A stretch of 64,000 nucleotides of DNA from Sedimenticola hydrogenitrophicus (GCF_025175675.1 NZ_JANIOA010000018.1:30509-94508); one strand, 5' to 3'. Numbered from the stretch's first letter, positions 51,422-61,128 are shown. Made by a program: numbers and translations. The notes: generated from the sequence alone by a model not told the origin.

Positions 51422-51826
51422 ATGCGTATCGAGCCCTATCTCTTTTTCGAAGGCTGCGCGGAACAGGCGGCCCACTTCTACCAGGCCACGCTGGGCGCCG
51501 AGATCGTGGCCCTGCTGCGCTACTCGGAGGCCCCGGACCCGACCATGTGTCCGGTCGATGATCCCGACAAGGTGATGCACATGAACCTGAGGATCGGCGA
51601 CAGCGTCGTGATGGGCAGCGATGGCAACTGCTCGGGCGAGGCGCGGTTCCAGGGCTTCGCCTTGACGCTGAATGCAAAGGACGTGGACGAGGCGCAACAA
51701 CTGTTCGGCTTGCTCGCCGAAGAGGGCGAGGTGCAGATGCCGTTGGAGAAAACCTTTTTTTCTCCCGCCTTCGGCATGCTCACGGACCGCTTCGGCGTAC
51801 CCTGGATGATCCATGTGGAGAGTTAA
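51422..51826 (+). CDS. VOC-family protein, PhnB-like
   Basis: The 134-residue protein begins MRIEPYLFFEGCAEQAAHFYQATLGAEI and ends with SPAFGMLTDRFGVPWMIHVES, both typical of PhnB-like VOC proteins. The middle contains HMNLRIGDSVVMGSD. It ends 6 bp before the sigma factor gene, so cotranscription is likely. The substrate is not known. Confidence 0.92.
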   Translation: MRIEPYLFFEGCAEQAAHFYQATLGAEIVALLRYSEAPDPTMCPVDDPDKVMHMNLRIGDSVVMGSDGNCSGEARFQGFALTLNAKDVDEAQQLFGLLAEEGEVQMPLEKTFFSPAFGMLTDRFGVPWMIHVES

Positions 51827-51832
51827 GGGCCC

Positions 51833-53116
51833 ATGAGCGCAGGCAACACCCGGCGTGCCATCGAGACCGTCTGGCGTATCGAGGCGGCCAAGGTGATCGC
51901 CGTGGTGGCCCGGCTGACGCACGATATCGGCCTGGCCGAGGAGTTCGCCCAGGACGCCCTGGTGGCCGCGCTGGAGCACTGGCCGGAGGACGGGATCCCG
52001 GAGCGGCCAGCCGCCTGGCTGATGACCACGGCGAAAAATCGCGCCCTCGACCAGCTGCGGCGTAACCCGCTGCTGGAGCGCAAGCACCGGCAGCTGGGGT
52101 ACGAACTGGATGTACAGCGGGACACCGCCCGGGCCGATTTTCAGGAGGCCGTCGACGCGGCCCTGGATGACGAAATCGGCGACAATCTGCTGCGTCTGAT
52201 CTTCACCGCCTGCCATCCGCTGCTGTCGCCGGAGGCGCGCGTGGCCCTCACCCTGCGGCTGCTCGGCGGATTGACCACCCATGAGATCGCCCGCGCCTTC
52301 CTGGCGGCGGAGGCGACCGTCGCCCAGCGCATGGTGCGCGCCAAACGCACCCTGAGCGCGGCCCGGGTGCCGTTCGAAGTGCCGCGCGGCGAGGCGCTCG
52401 CCGGCCGGCTCGGCTCGGTGCTGGAGGTGATCTACCTGATCTTCAACGAGGGTTACTCGGCCACCGCGGGCGATCGCTGGGTGCGTCCGACGTTATGCGA
52501 CGAGGCGCTGCGACTCGGGCGCATCCTCGCCGAACTGATGCCGCGCGAGCCGGAGGTGCACGGACTGGTGGCCCTGATGGAGATCCAGGCCTCGCGCATC
52601 TATGCCCGGACAGGTCCGCAAGGCGAGCCGATCCTGCTGCTGGACCAGGACCGCACACGCTGGGACCCGCTGCTGATCCGGCGCGGCCTGGCGGCGCTGG
52701 AGCGCGCCGTCACCCTCGGCGCCGCACTCGGTCCCTACAGCCTGCAGGCCGCCATTGCCGCCTGCCACGCCCGGGCGCCCCGGGCCGAGGAGACCGACTG
52801 GGGCCGTATTGCCGCCCTCTACGATGCCCTCGCCCAGCTGAACCCGTCGCCGGTGGTGGAACTCAATCGCGCGGTGGCCGCGGCCATGGCGTTCGGCCCC
52901 CTGGCCGGCCTGGAGATCGTCGACGGCCTGACCGGCGAACCGAGCCTGAAGGGCTATCACCTGCTACCGAGTGTGCGCGGCGATCTGCTGTTCAAGCTCG
53001 ACCGCCGGGAGGAGGCGCGCCGGGAGTTCCAGCGCGCCGCCTCGCTCACCGCCAATGCGCAGGAACGGTGCCTGCTGCTGCGACGGGCCACTGCCTGCGG
53101 CAAATCCGACCCGTAG
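51833..53116 (+). CDS. ECF42-type RNA polymerase sigma factor with long C-terminal extension
   Basis: The 427-residue protein has sigma region 2 (VVARLTHDIGLAEEFAQDALVAALEHWP, AAWLMTTAKNRALDQLRR) and region 4 (ARVALTLRLLGGLTTHEIARAFLAAEATVAQRMVRAKRTL). An extension of about 230 residues follows, with VIYLIFNEGYSAT, LMEIQASRIYART and VELNRAVAAAMAFGPLAGL, a TPR-like helical part. This is the ECF42 architecture, which is known to occur with DGPF genes and to lack a classical anti-sigma factor. The extension probably controls activity. It closes the DGPF/VOC/DUF1428 cluster and may regulate it. Confidence 0.93.
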   Translation: MSAGNTRRAIETVWRIEAAKVIAVVARLTHDIGLAEEFAQDALVAALEHWPEDGIPERPAAWLMTTAKNRALDQLRRNPLLERKHRQLGYELDVQRDTARADFQEAVDAALDDEIGDNLLRLIFTACHPLLSPEARVALTLRLLGGLTTHEIARAFLAAEATVAQRMVRAKRTLSAARVPFEVPRGEALAGRLGSVLEVIYLIFNEGYSATAGDRWVRPTLCDEALRLGRILAELMPREPEVHGLVALMEIQASRIYARTGPQGEPILLLDQDRTRWDPLLIRRGLAALERAVTLGAALGPYSLQAAIAACHARAPRAEETDWGRIAALYDALAQLNPSPVVELNRAVAAAMAFGPLAGLEIVDGLTGEPSLKGYHLLPSVRGDLLFKLDRREEARREFQRAASLTANAQERCLLLRRATACGKSDP

Positions 53117-53489
53117 GCGCGGCGCCCCTCCGCGATGAACGATCAGAGGCCTGTGCGTCGGCCGATCGGCCCGGGGCGGGCCTCCTACAGGTGGGGCGTG
53201 CACGGGCTGGCATTCCGACACTGCCGGGAAGCCCTTAAGCGAGCACCATTCCCACAAAGTCCTGGACCGGCCCGTTACCATGTGTAGGCCGGACTGCATC
53301 CAGGCGTAGGATGGGTGGAGCGCCTCTATGAACTCTCCGCCGACTCCCTCTCCGACGCGCAACCCATCGTGCACCCACATCCGAAGATGGGTTACGCCGC
53401 GCCAGACCGCCGCGAATAGCCGTTAACAAGGGGGCCGCGCCTCCACCCATCCTACACGCGTGTTCATCGGCATTTGTGGGTAAGGGTAG
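53117..53489. other. Intergenic repeats between the ECF42 gene and a GGDEF-EAL gene
   Basis: About 370 bp between convergent genes. It contains a REP-like GCCTCCTACAGG piece (53178) and inverted GGATGGGTGGAG / CCACCCATCC segments (53310 and 53440) enclosing GGGTTACGCC motifs. I see no gene. Confidence 0.5.
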
Positions 53490-55418
53490 TTAGGCAGGGA
53501 GTTTTGGGTCGACCTGCCGTGCTTGGCCGGTCAGGTACTGGCTTTGCAGAATAGGGAAAGGGAGAGGGCGGCTGAACAGATAGCCCTGGAACTGGTGACA
53601 ACCCTTTGACAGCAGGGAACTGCGCATGCTCTCGGGCTCCACTCCCTCCGCCACAACACCCAGACCCAGATGTTTGGCCATGACGATGATAGTCTCCACA
53701 ATAGCCGCATCGTTTGCATCGGTCTCGATGTCACGAACAAACGACTGATCGATCTTGATGACATCCACAGGCAAGCGCTTCAGGTACGCAAGGGAGGAGT
53801 AGCCGGTGCCAAAGTCATCAATCGAGAAGCTGATCCCGAGCGCCTTTAGCTGCTGTAACCGGACAATAGTCTGTTCGATATTGTCGATGACGGTGCTCTC
53901 CGTAATCTCGATACGCAGGCGCCTGGGATCCGCGCCGGTATCGTCCAGCACCCTCTTCACCCGCTCGACAAAATTAGGATCCTTGAACTGCCTGGGGCTT
54001 ACGTTGACCGATATCGTCAGATGATGCAGCGAGAGCGCCGAGACAGCCCTGCAAGCCGCCCTCAACACCCATTCACCTATCTCCAGGATGATCCCGCTCT
54101 CCTCGGCAATCGTGATGAACTCTCCCGGTGAAACCGTGCCACGCTCCGGGTGATGCCAACGCAGCAGCGCTTCGGCGCCGATGAGTACACCGTGACTATC
54201 AAACTGGGGCTGGTAGTAGAGTTCGAACTCATCCCTGGCGAGGGCCTGATGCAAACCTTTTTCAATGGACAGACGATGGTTGGCCGCCTCCTGCATGTTG
54301 GGCAGGAAGAAGCATGCGCTGTTGCGCCCCTCTCTCTTTGCCTGGTACATCGCTGTATCGGCTTGTTGCAGAAGATCTTCAGGGGTTTTCTGTTGCAGGG
54401 GAAAGAGTGTGATGCCAATGCTGGCCGTTACATGTAGATTGTGCCCCCTGATATCAAAGTGGCCGCGGATGAGTGTCAGCAACTCTTCAGCAAACAACTG
54501 GGCGCGGCGCGTCGCCCCTTCCAGGGCATCCCCGATCTCGGGAACCAGGATCACATACTCATCTCCACCAAGACGGGCGATGACGTCTTCGTCGCGTAGG
54601 CGCCCTTTTAGCCGGTCAGCGACCGCAACCAGGAGTTCATCTCCGACCAGGTGCCCGAGTGAATCATTGATTTTCTTGAAGTGATCTATATCGAGAAACA
54701 TGACTACGCCCAGGTGCTTGTGGCGCTGTGACCGGGCCAACTCCTGCTTCAGACGATCAAAGAACATACGCCGGTTGGGGAGATCGGTCAGGGTATCGTA
54801 GAGGGCCTGGCGGCGGACAGTCGCCTCCGCAACCTGCCGCCCGTATCGCATCTCCAGGGCCCCTAAAATCGTCCGGTTGAGACGTGTCGAGGTGATCATC
54901 AGCATGACCAGGAACAGGGCGGACATGAAGGCCATGGTATAGCCGAGAGAACTGCCCAGTAAGGAGAAGCGCAGCACAATGGGCAGCAATGCCAAACTGA
55001 TGAACACCAGGCAGGCAGTGGTATAGGCCGAGAGCGTGGTAACGGCACCGGCACTCATGCCGGCAACCACAAAAGCCAGGAATACCTGATGCGCGATGTC
55101 GTCACCGGGAAACAGGACCAGACTTGCCGTCCCCCAGAGCAGGCCCGACAGAACGGTGGCGATCAGGGCCTGATTTCTCCATCGGCCGATGTCAGCCGGA
55201 GAGGGATTACACGCCTTGAATTTTCGGTAATGCCACAATCGAAGTGCCGATAGCAGGTAGGTAGCCGCCAGCCACGAGAGGATTATTTCGCTACTGGTGA
55301 CAGTCCAAAGGACGATGCCCAGTAACGTACTGTTGATGAAAATGGCGAGCGCTGAGAGCGGAATGGCGCTGTAAACCAGCCGGACCTGTTCCGTTTTGAT
55401 GTCAATTATAGATCCCAT
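53490..55418 (-). CDS. Membrane GGDEF-EAL protein
   Basis: The 642-residue protein has about six helices in residues 14-175, forming an integral-membrane sensor I cannot name. GGDEF (205-365) and EAL (385-630) domains follow. The cyclase part has FLDIDHFKKINDSLG, GGDEY at 284-288 and an RxxD I-site RDED at 275-278. The EAL part has EALLRW (416-421), ITESTVI, DDFGTGYSS and AEGVEP. Both halves keep key residues, so either or both activities are possible. It is a single gene with its own promoter region. Confidence 0.9.
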   Translation of the reverse strand: MGSIIDIKTEQVRLVYSAIPLSALAIFINSTLLGIVLWTVTSSEIILSWLAATYLLSALRLWHYRKFKACNPSPADIGRWRNQALIATVLSGLLWGTASLVLFPGDDIAHQVFLAFVVAGMSAGAVTTLSAYTTACLVFISLALLPIVLRFSLLGSSLGYTMAFMSALFLVMLMITSTRLNRTILGALEMRYGRQVAEATVRRQALYDTLTDLPNRRMFFDRLKQELARSQRHKHLGVVMFLDIDHFKKINDSLGHLVGDELLVAVADRLKGRLRDEDVIARLGGDEYVILVPEIGDALEGATRRAQLFAEELLTLIRGHFDIRGHNLHVTASIGITLFPLQQKTPEDLLQQADTAMYQAKREGRNSACFFLPNMQEAANHRLSIEKGLHQALARDEFELYYQPQFDSHGVLIGAEALLRWHHPERGTVSPGEFITIAEESGIILEIGEWVLRAACRAVSALSLHHLTISVNVSPRQFKDPNFVERVKRVLDDTGADPRRLRIEITESTVIDNIEQTIVRLQQLKALGISFSIDDFGTGYSSLAYLKRLPVDVIKIDQSFVRDIETDANDAAIVETIIVMAKHLGLGVVAEGVEPESMRSSLLSKGCHQFQGYLFSRPLPFPILQSQYLTGQARQVDPKLPA

Positions 55419-55580
55419 GCTACTTCTTTACGGGGTGGAAATCCTGCACATGGACCTGTTGTCGGCAAGCGGGATGGAAACTTGATCCCTTTGGCTATCA
55501 AATATTTCTCGGTAAATTCCCGAATTTCAACGCATTGGAGTCGGGATCAGACCGCATCAAAAATAGCAAAAAGTGTCGTA

Positions 55581-55610
55581 GCCAATCACCCAGTCTGTAA
55601 GTGAGTAGTT
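55581..55610. repeat. Solo end of the 24575-type MITE
   Basis: GCCAATCACCCAGTCTGTAA followed by GTGAGTAGTT matches the end of the element at 24575 in inverse orientation, but the central CCAGTCTGTAAG block is itself inverted relative to the flanking arms. Only one end is present. The rest of the 55419-55658 spacer shows nothing recognisable. Confidence 0.55.
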
Positions 55611-55658
55611 TCAAAGTATCCCCTTATTGAGCAGCATTACCGCTCCCGGCGTAATCGG

Positions 55659-56813
55659 CTATCCGGACTCCGGCTTGTCCACGCTGAGGTCGTCGGCCCA
55701 GTCGGTGGGATCTTCCGGGAAATCGTCCAGCGGGCCCAGGGGCCGTTCGTCGCGCTCGAACAGGGGACCGCTCTGCATGTACATGGCCAGCAAGCGGGCC
55801 ACCGCCAGCACCGATTTCTCATGGGTGCGCTCATGGCCGTGGGAGGCATCCAGGGCGAAACAGACCAGGCCGGTACGGATGTCGTTGCCGGCCTCCACCG
55901 CCGAGGCCGAGTCGCTGCGGTAGAAACGGAACACGTCGCGGCTGTGTTCGATACCGCAGGTCTGGCACAGCGAAATCAGGCGCCGCGTCAGGTACCAGTC
56001 GAACGGGCCGCTGGAGTCCTGCATGGCGATGGTGACGCCGTATTCGGAGGTGTTCTGCCCGGGGGCGATGGTGCCGTTGTCCACCGCCAGCAGTTCGGCC
56101 ACATCGCCGTGCAGGATATGCGAGGCACCGACCCCGGTCTCCTCGGAGATGGTGAACAGCAGATGGCAGTCCATCGGCAACTGCAGTTGGGCGTCGCTGA
56201 TCGCCTTGGCCGCGGCCAGCACCACCGCCACCCCCACCTTGTCATCGAGAAAGCGCGAGATCCAGAAGCCGTTGTCGAGAAACTCCGGTTGCGGATCGAT
56301 GGAGATCATGTCTCCGGGGTGGATACCCAGCGCTTTCAGCGCGTCGATACTGTGTACCGGCTCATCCAGGCGCAGTTCCAGGTTCTGCCAGGCCGCCTCC
56401 TGAACATCCACCTGCTTGCCGAACACGTGCCCAGAGGCCATCAACGGCAACAGACTGCCGCGGTACTGAATGCCCTTGTCGATATACAGGGTCACCCGGG
56501 CCCCCTCGGCGGAGCGCGCCGGCCAGGTGCCCACCGAGACCACCTCCAGGCGGCCGTTCGGTTTCAGATTTTTGACCATGGCGCCGAGGGTATCCAGGTG
56601 CGCGGCAATGGCCCGGTCCGGTGTATGCACCTGGCCATAAAGATTGGCGCGGATCGCGCCGCGCCGGGTCAGTTCGTACTCCACCCCCATCGCCTCCAGC
56701 TTGTGGCAGACCAGTTGAACCACGATGTCGGTCATGCCGGTGGGGCTGGGGATATGCAGCAGCTCCAGCAGGGTTTCGCGCAGGTAGCGACGGTCGATAT
56801 CCAATATCTTCAT
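55659..56813 (-). CDS. NAGGN-system M42-family peptidase
   Basis: The 384-residue metallopeptidase has the M42 ligands in context: IAAHLDTLGAM, SRFLDDKVGVAVVL, TISEETGVGAS and AVDNGT. Its position as third gene of the N-acetylglutaminylglutamine amide operon identifies it as the osmoprotectant-system M42 peptidase; it is proposed to degrade or process the dipeptide when osmotic stress ends. It starts 4 bp after the synthetase gene. The C-terminal tail (LFERDERPLGPLDDFPEDPTDWADDL) is acidic, as is common in halotolerant proteins. Confidence 0.92.
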   Translation of the reverse strand: MKILDIDRRYLRETLLELLHIPSPTGMTDIVVQLVCHKLEAMGVEYELTRRGAIRANLYGQVHTPDRAIAAHLDTLGAMVKNLKPNGRLEVVSVGTWPARSAEGARVTLYIDKGIQYRGSLLPLMASGHVFGKQVDVQEAAWQNLELRLDEPVHSIDALKALGIHPGDMISIDPQPEFLDNGFWISRFLDDKVGVAVVLAAAKAISDAQLQLPMDCHLLFTISEETGVGASHILHGDVAELLAVDNGTIAPGQNTSEYGVTIAMQDSSGPFDWYLTRRLISLCQTCGIEHSRDVFRFYRSDSASAVEAGNDIRTGLVCFALDASHGHERTHEKSVLAVARLLAMYMQSGPLFERDERPLGPLDDFPEDPTDWADDLSVDKPESG

Positions 56814-56817
56814 AACG

Positions 56818-58569
56818 TTACCGGTGATGGGTCAGCGTGGTTTGTGGAAACAGCATGTCCAGCATTTTCTCGGCCGTGGGCTGGGGTTCATGATTGGCCA
56901 GCCCGGGGCGCTCGTTGGCCTCGATGATGGCGTACTCGGGGCGCTCCACGTCCGGCACCATGAAATCAAACCCGACCAGCGGCATATCCAGCACCTGGGC
57001 ACCGCGGATGGCCGCCTTGGCCAGTGTCGGATGCAACCGCTCGGTGACATCCTGCAGGGTGCCGCCGGTGTGCAGGTTGGCGGTCTTGCGCACCTTCAGA
57101 CGCCGCCCCTTGGGCAGCACCCGGTCCATGGCCAGGCCGGCGTCGTTGACACAGCGTTCGGTCTCCTCATCCATCGGGATCATGCTCTCACCCTGGGTGG
57201 CCGCCGCCCGCCGCCGGCTCTGTTTGCGGATCAGTTCGGCCACCGTGTGCTCGCCGTCCCCCACCACCGAGGCGGACCGCCGCACCGCCGCCGCCACCAC
57301 CTCGTCGTTGATCACGATGATGCGTAGATCTTCACCCGGCACGAAACGTTCGCCCACCACCCGGTCGCAGAAAGACGAGGCCTGGGCATAGGCGGAAATC
57401 ACCTCGCCGGGCTCGCTCAGATCGACGCAGACGCCGACCCCCTGCTCGCCGCGCGCGGGCTTGATGACGATGCGCTGGTGACGCTGCAGGAACGCCAGCG
57501 CCTGCGCCTCGTCCCGCAGCAGCTCCTGCTCCGGCACGTTCAGGCCGGCCCGGGAGAGGAACCGCCGGGTCACCGCCTTGTCGTCGCAACGGCTCATGGC
57601 CACCGCGCTGGTGAGATCGGTCAGGGACTCGCGGCAGCTGACCGTGCGGCCACCCAGGCTCAGGTCGAAAAAGCCGCCGGCGGCGTCAACGATATCCACC
57701 ACGATACCGCGGCGATAGGCCTCGTCGATGATGATCTGGGCATAGACATTCAGCTTCTCGTCGCTCTTGGGCCCGATGTAGAGCTGCTCATTGATCGCAT
57801 TCTTGGTCTTGATGCAGTACACCGGGACCTGGAAAAAGCCCAGCTTCTCATACAGGTGGATCGCCTGCGCGTTGTTGTGCATCACCGACAGGTCCATGAA
57901 CGAGCGGCCGGCGGACTTGAAGGAGTTGATCAGGGCGATCACCAGCGCCTCGCCGACACCGGAGTGCTCACACTGGGGATCGACCGCCAGCGCCCACAGG
58001 CTGGAGCCGTTGTCGGGATCGCCGAAGGCGCGAAAATGGTCCACCCCGGTGACGCAGCCGACCACCTGGTGGCTCTGCTCCTCCACCGCGAGCAGAATCC
58101 GCAGTTCGGGATGGGCCTGCTGGTAGTCGAAGAACCCCTCGCGCATCGGCACCATGGAGCGCGCCTTGTAGATGCGATTGACCTGCTCCACGTCCGCGGC
58201 ATCGGCTATCGGCCGGATCTTGATGCCGGCGAGCGCCACATCCGCCAGCTCGGCGAATTCCAGGTTCAGGCGGTAAGTGAGGGAGGGATCGATAAACAGC
58301 TCCCGGGGCGCCTGGGAGATCACCACCTGGGGGTCGCGGCTGTAGAGCGCCACGTCACGGCGCCCCAGACGCTCATCCCGCAGCTGGTCGGCCAGCTGGC
58401 GGCTGGAGCGGAAGGTCTGACCGAAGATCAGCCGGCCCCAGCCGCAGTCGACCACCGCCTGTTTGTCCAGTTCGTCGGCTATCGAACTGGGGGGTTCCCC
58501 CCAGTGTTTCAGCGATCCCATCTGTTCGATATTCAGATTACCATTCGTTCCTTGCTCTGGTTTGGTCAT
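56818..58569 (-). CDS. ngg: N-acetylglutaminylglutamine synthetase
   Basis: The 583-residue protein fuses an N-terminal GNAT acyltransferase-like domain (LWALAVDPQCEHSGVGEALVIALI ... AQAIHLYEKLGFFQVPVYCIKTKN) to a C-terminal ATP-grasp domain (RIVIKPARGEQGVGVCVDL, FVPGEDLRIIVINDEVVAAAVR, VGFDFMVPDVERPEYAIIEANERPGL). This is the architecture of the enzyme that makes N-acetyl-glutaminyl-glutamine. The ATG at 58569 lies 11 bp after the upstream gene; an upstream in-frame ATG would overlap that gene by 25 bp. The symbol follows usage in the literature and may vary. Confidence 0.93.
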   Translation of the reverse strand: MTKPEQGTNGNLNIEQMGSLKHWGEPPSSIADELDKQAVVDCGWGRLIFGQTFRSSRQLADQLRDERLGRRDVALYSRDPQVVISQAPRELFIDPSLTYRLNLEFAELADVALAGIKIRPIADAADVEQVNRIYKARSMVPMREGFFDYQQAHPELRILLAVEEQSHQVVGCVTGVDHFRAFGDPDNGSSLWALAVDPQCEHSGVGEALVIALINSFKSAGRSFMDLSVMHNNAQAIHLYEKLGFFQVPVYCIKTKNAINEQLYIGPKSDEKLNVYAQIIIDEAYRRGIVVDIVDAAGGFFDLSLGGRTVSCRESLTDLTSAVAMSRCDDKAVTRRFLSRAGLNVPEQELLRDEAQALAFLQRHQRIVIKPARGEQGVGVCVDLSEPGEVISAYAQASSFCDRVVGERFVPGEDLRIIVINDEVVAAAVRRSASVVGDGEHTVAELIRKQSRRRAAATQGESMIPMDEETERCVNDAGLAMDRVLPKGRRLKVRKTANLHTGGTLQDVTERLHPTLAKAAIRGAQVLDMPLVGFDFMVPDVERPEYAIIEANERPGLANHEPQPTAEKMLDMLFPQTTLTHHR

Positions 58570-58580
58570 TGCTCTGTACC

Positions 58581-60353
58581 CTAGAGATGGTGGGTCTGCA
58601 ACCATAGTTCCAGCAGGGCCACCTGCCAGAGTTTGGAACCCCGCAGCGGGGTGATGTGGTCTTTCGGGTTGTCCAACAACCGGTCCAGGTAGTCACGGTT
58701 GAACAGCCCGCGATTGATGGCCCGGCTGTCGTTGAGGGCGTCCCGGACAAACTCCAGATAAGGCCCTTCTATGTATTTTAGCGCCGGAACCGGGAAATAC
58801 CCCTTGGGCCGGTCGATCACCTGGTGCGGGATCACCTGCCGCGCCGCCTCCTTGAGCACCCACTTGCCCTCGTCGCGCACCTTCAACTCGGCCGGCACCC
58901 GCCCGGCCAGTTCCACCAGTTCGTGATCCAGGAACGGCACCCGCGCTTCCAGCCCCCAGGCCATGGTCATGTTGTCGACCCGCTTCACCGGGTCATCCAC
59001 CAGCATCACCGTGGTATCCAGACGCAGCGCCCGGTCCACCGCGCTGCCGCCATTCTCATCGGCGAACTGCTGTTCGATGAAGGCGCCGGCATAGTCCGAT
59101 TGCACATATTCGGACTGGACCGTGGCGGCGTACTCGTCGAAATCACGGTCCATGAACAGGCGGCGGTACTCGGCCGCCCCGGTGCCCGCTTCCAGCAGCG
59201 GCGGATACCAGTGGTAACCGCCGAACACCTCGTCGGCGCCCTGTCCGGACTGAACCACCTTGAGGTGCTTGGAGACCTCTTGGGAGAGCAGGTAGAAACC
59301 GATGTTGTCATAGCTGACCATCGGCTCGGACATGGCGCTGAAGGTTTCCGGCAGGGTCTCCAGCAGACGGCTGGAGGGGACCATGATCTTGTGGTGATCG
59401 GTCTGGAAGTGCTCGGCGATCAGATCGGAGTACTGGAACTCGTCCCCCTTCTCGCCGCCGGCCTCCTCGAAGCCCACCGAGAAGGTGCTCAGGCCGGTCT
59501 GACCCTGTTCCGCCAGCAGGCCGACAATCAGACTGGAGTCGAGACCGCCGGAGAGCAACACACCCACCGGCACGTCCGCCACCATGCGCCGGCGCACCGC
59601 GCGCCGCAGCGCCTCCAGCACCCGTTCCTGCCACTCCTCGGCGCTCACCGAGCGGTCCTCCTCGCGGCGGCCCACACGCAGTCGCCAGTAGGTTTCGCTG
59701 TGGTGCGACCCATCCTTCTCATAGACCCGGATGGTGGCCGGCGGCAGCTTGCGCACCCCCTTCAGCAAGGTGAAGGGCGCCGGCACCACGGCATGGAAAC
59801 TCAGATAATAGTTGAGCGCCACCGGGTCGATAGCGGTATCGATATCGCCCGCTTCCAGCAGCGCCGGCAAGGTGGAGGCGAAGGCCAGCCGTCCATCCGA
59901 CTCCGCCAGGTAGCAGGGCTTGATGCCAAGCCGGTCCCGGGCCAGCACCAAGCGCCCCGTGTCGCGTTCGTGAATGGCAAAGGCGAACATGCCGTTGAAG
60001 CGTTTGACGCACTCGGTTCCCCAGGCGTGGTAGGCCTTGAGGACCACTTCGGTATCGCCCTGGGAGAAGAAGCGGTAGCCCTGGCCCTGCAACTCCTCGC
60101 GCAGCTCACGATAGTTGTAGATACAGCCGTTGAACACCAGGTCCAGGCCCAGTTCGGCATCCACCATCGGCTGCTGGGCATGTTCCGACAGGTCGATCAC
60201 CTTGAGGCGGCGATGCCCCAGGGCCAGCCCGTTGCGGGTCACAATCCCCTCACCATCGGGGCCCCGGGGGGCCAGTTTGCGGGTCATTCGCTCAACCCGG
60301 GCGACATTCGATTCAGCCACTCCGGGGGCATATATCCCGGCGAATCCACACAT
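58581..60353 (-). CDS. asnO: N-acetylglutaminylglutamine amidotransferase (AsnB-like)
   Basis: The 590-residue protein is a class II glutamine amidotransferase. The ATG at 60353 is chosen because it gives the N-terminal catalytic Cys (MCGFAGIYAPG) and has AGGAG about 8 bp upstream. The glutaminase domain continues with RGPDGEG and LVFNGCIYNYRELR. The synthetase domain has VLLSGGLDSSLIVGLL (ATP PPi loop), SGQGADEVFGGY and WGLEARVPFLDHELVE. It amidates the dipeptide to give NAGGN, a compatible solute. First gene of the operon; the divergent MarR-type regulator is 150 bp away. Confidence 0.94.
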   Translation of the reverse strand: MCGFAGIYAPGVAESNVARVERMTRKLAPRGPDGEGIVTRNGLALGHRRLKVIDLSEHAQQPMVDAELGLDLVFNGCIYNYRELREELQGQGYRFFSQGDTEVVLKAYHAWGTECVKRFNGMFAFAIHERDTGRLVLARDRLGIKPCYLAESDGRLAFASTLPALLEAGDIDTAIDPVALNYYLSFHAVVPAPFTLLKGVRKLPPATIRVYEKDGSHHSETYWRLRVGRREEDRSVSAEEWQERVLEALRRAVRRRMVADVPVGVLLSGGLDSSLIVGLLAEQGQTGLSTFSVGFEEAGGEKGDEFQYSDLIAEHFQTDHHKIMVPSSRLLETLPETFSAMSEPMVSYDNIGFYLLSQEVSKHLKVVQSGQGADEVFGGYHWYPPLLEAGTGAAEYRRLFMDRDFDEYAATVQSEYVQSDYAGAFIEQQFADENGGSAVDRALRLDTTVMLVDDPVKRVDNMTMAWGLEARVPFLDHELVELAGRVPAELKVRDEGKWVLKEAARQVIPHQVIDRPKGYFPVPALKYIEGPYLEFVRDALNDSRAINRGLFNRDYLDRLLDNPKDHITPLRGSKLWQVALLELWLQTHHL

Positions 60354-60502
60354 ATAACAAACTCCTGTTGTCGACACGGCAGCCCGCGCAAGCCGACTGT
60401 CCCGACGAATTCCGCCGCGTCCTTCTCATGATAATTCTAATAAGTTATTATTACACTTCTAATGTTTAGAGTCCAAATGGTTAGTTGAGAATTGGTTGAA
60501 AT
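60354..60502. promoter_or_regulatory. Divergent regulatory region of the NAGGN operon and its MarR gene
   Basis: A 149-bp spacer with an AT-rich core (AATTCTAATAAGTTATTATT near 60432) between the operon start and the MarR-type gene. Such shared promoters are typical for MarR autoregulation; the AT-rich TAATAAGTTATTA is itself a near palindrome and a candidate operator. Confidence 0.5.
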
Positions 60503-61033
60503 ATGAAAACTGGCTATAATCCCCCACCCTTCAAATTCAACCTAACCCAACTCATGGCCGAAAATCAGTATTGGCATGACGTGCTCGTCTCCCTGCGCCG
60601 CATTATTCGCGCAACCGATCTGCAGTCAAAACGCATGGTAAAGAGTTGTGGCCTGACCATCCCCCAGGTGATGGTGCTGCGCGCCATCAACGCCCTGGGC
60701 GACGTCACGGTAAAGCGGATTTCCGACGATGTGTCCCTCAGTCAGGCCACCGTCACCACCATTCTCAATCGCCTTGAGGATAAAAAACTGACCGAGCGGG
60801 TGCGCAGCAGCGTGGACAAGCGGGTGGTGAATGCGCGTCTCACCGAGGCCGGCCTGACGATCCTGCTCGCCACACCGCCGCTGCTGCACGAGAAGTTCAT
60901 TGAACGGTTCGAGGCGCTGGAGGATTGGGAGAAGACCCAGATCCTCTCCGCGCTGCAGCGCGTCGCCACCATGATGGACGCGGAGAGTATCGATGCCGCC
61001 CCGCTGCTGGATATCGACCCGCCAAACCCCTGA
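60503..61033 (+). CDS. MarR-family transcriptional regulator of the NAGGN locus
   Basis: The 176-residue protein has a winged helix (LTIPQVMVLRAINALGDVTVKRISDDVSLSQATVTTILNRLEDKKLTERVRSSVDKRVVNARLTEAG, about residues 50-115). Long N- and C-terminal helices would form the dimer interface. A MarR gene divergent from asnO is also found at the NAGGN locus of Pseudomonas, so it is likely to control the operon, presumably in response to osmotic stress. A later ATG at 60554 (MAENQYWHDV) is a possible alternative start, as neither has a strong ribosome site. Confidence 0.87.
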   Translation: MKTGYNPPPFKFNLTQLMAENQYWHDVLVSLRRIIRATDLQSKRMVKSCGLTIPQVMVLRAINALGDVTVKRISDDVSLSQATVTTILNRLEDKKLTERVRSSVDKRVVNARLTEAGLTILLATPPLLHEKFIERFEALEDWEKTQILSALQRVATMMDAESIDAAPLLDIDPPNP

Positions 61034-61128
61034 TTCGCGTTCATTATCGGCGAATATTTTTCCAGGGTACGGCTGATTCGGATCGCCTGGTCAGGATGCG
61101 GTTTGTGGCACTCACCCCACCCTGCGGG

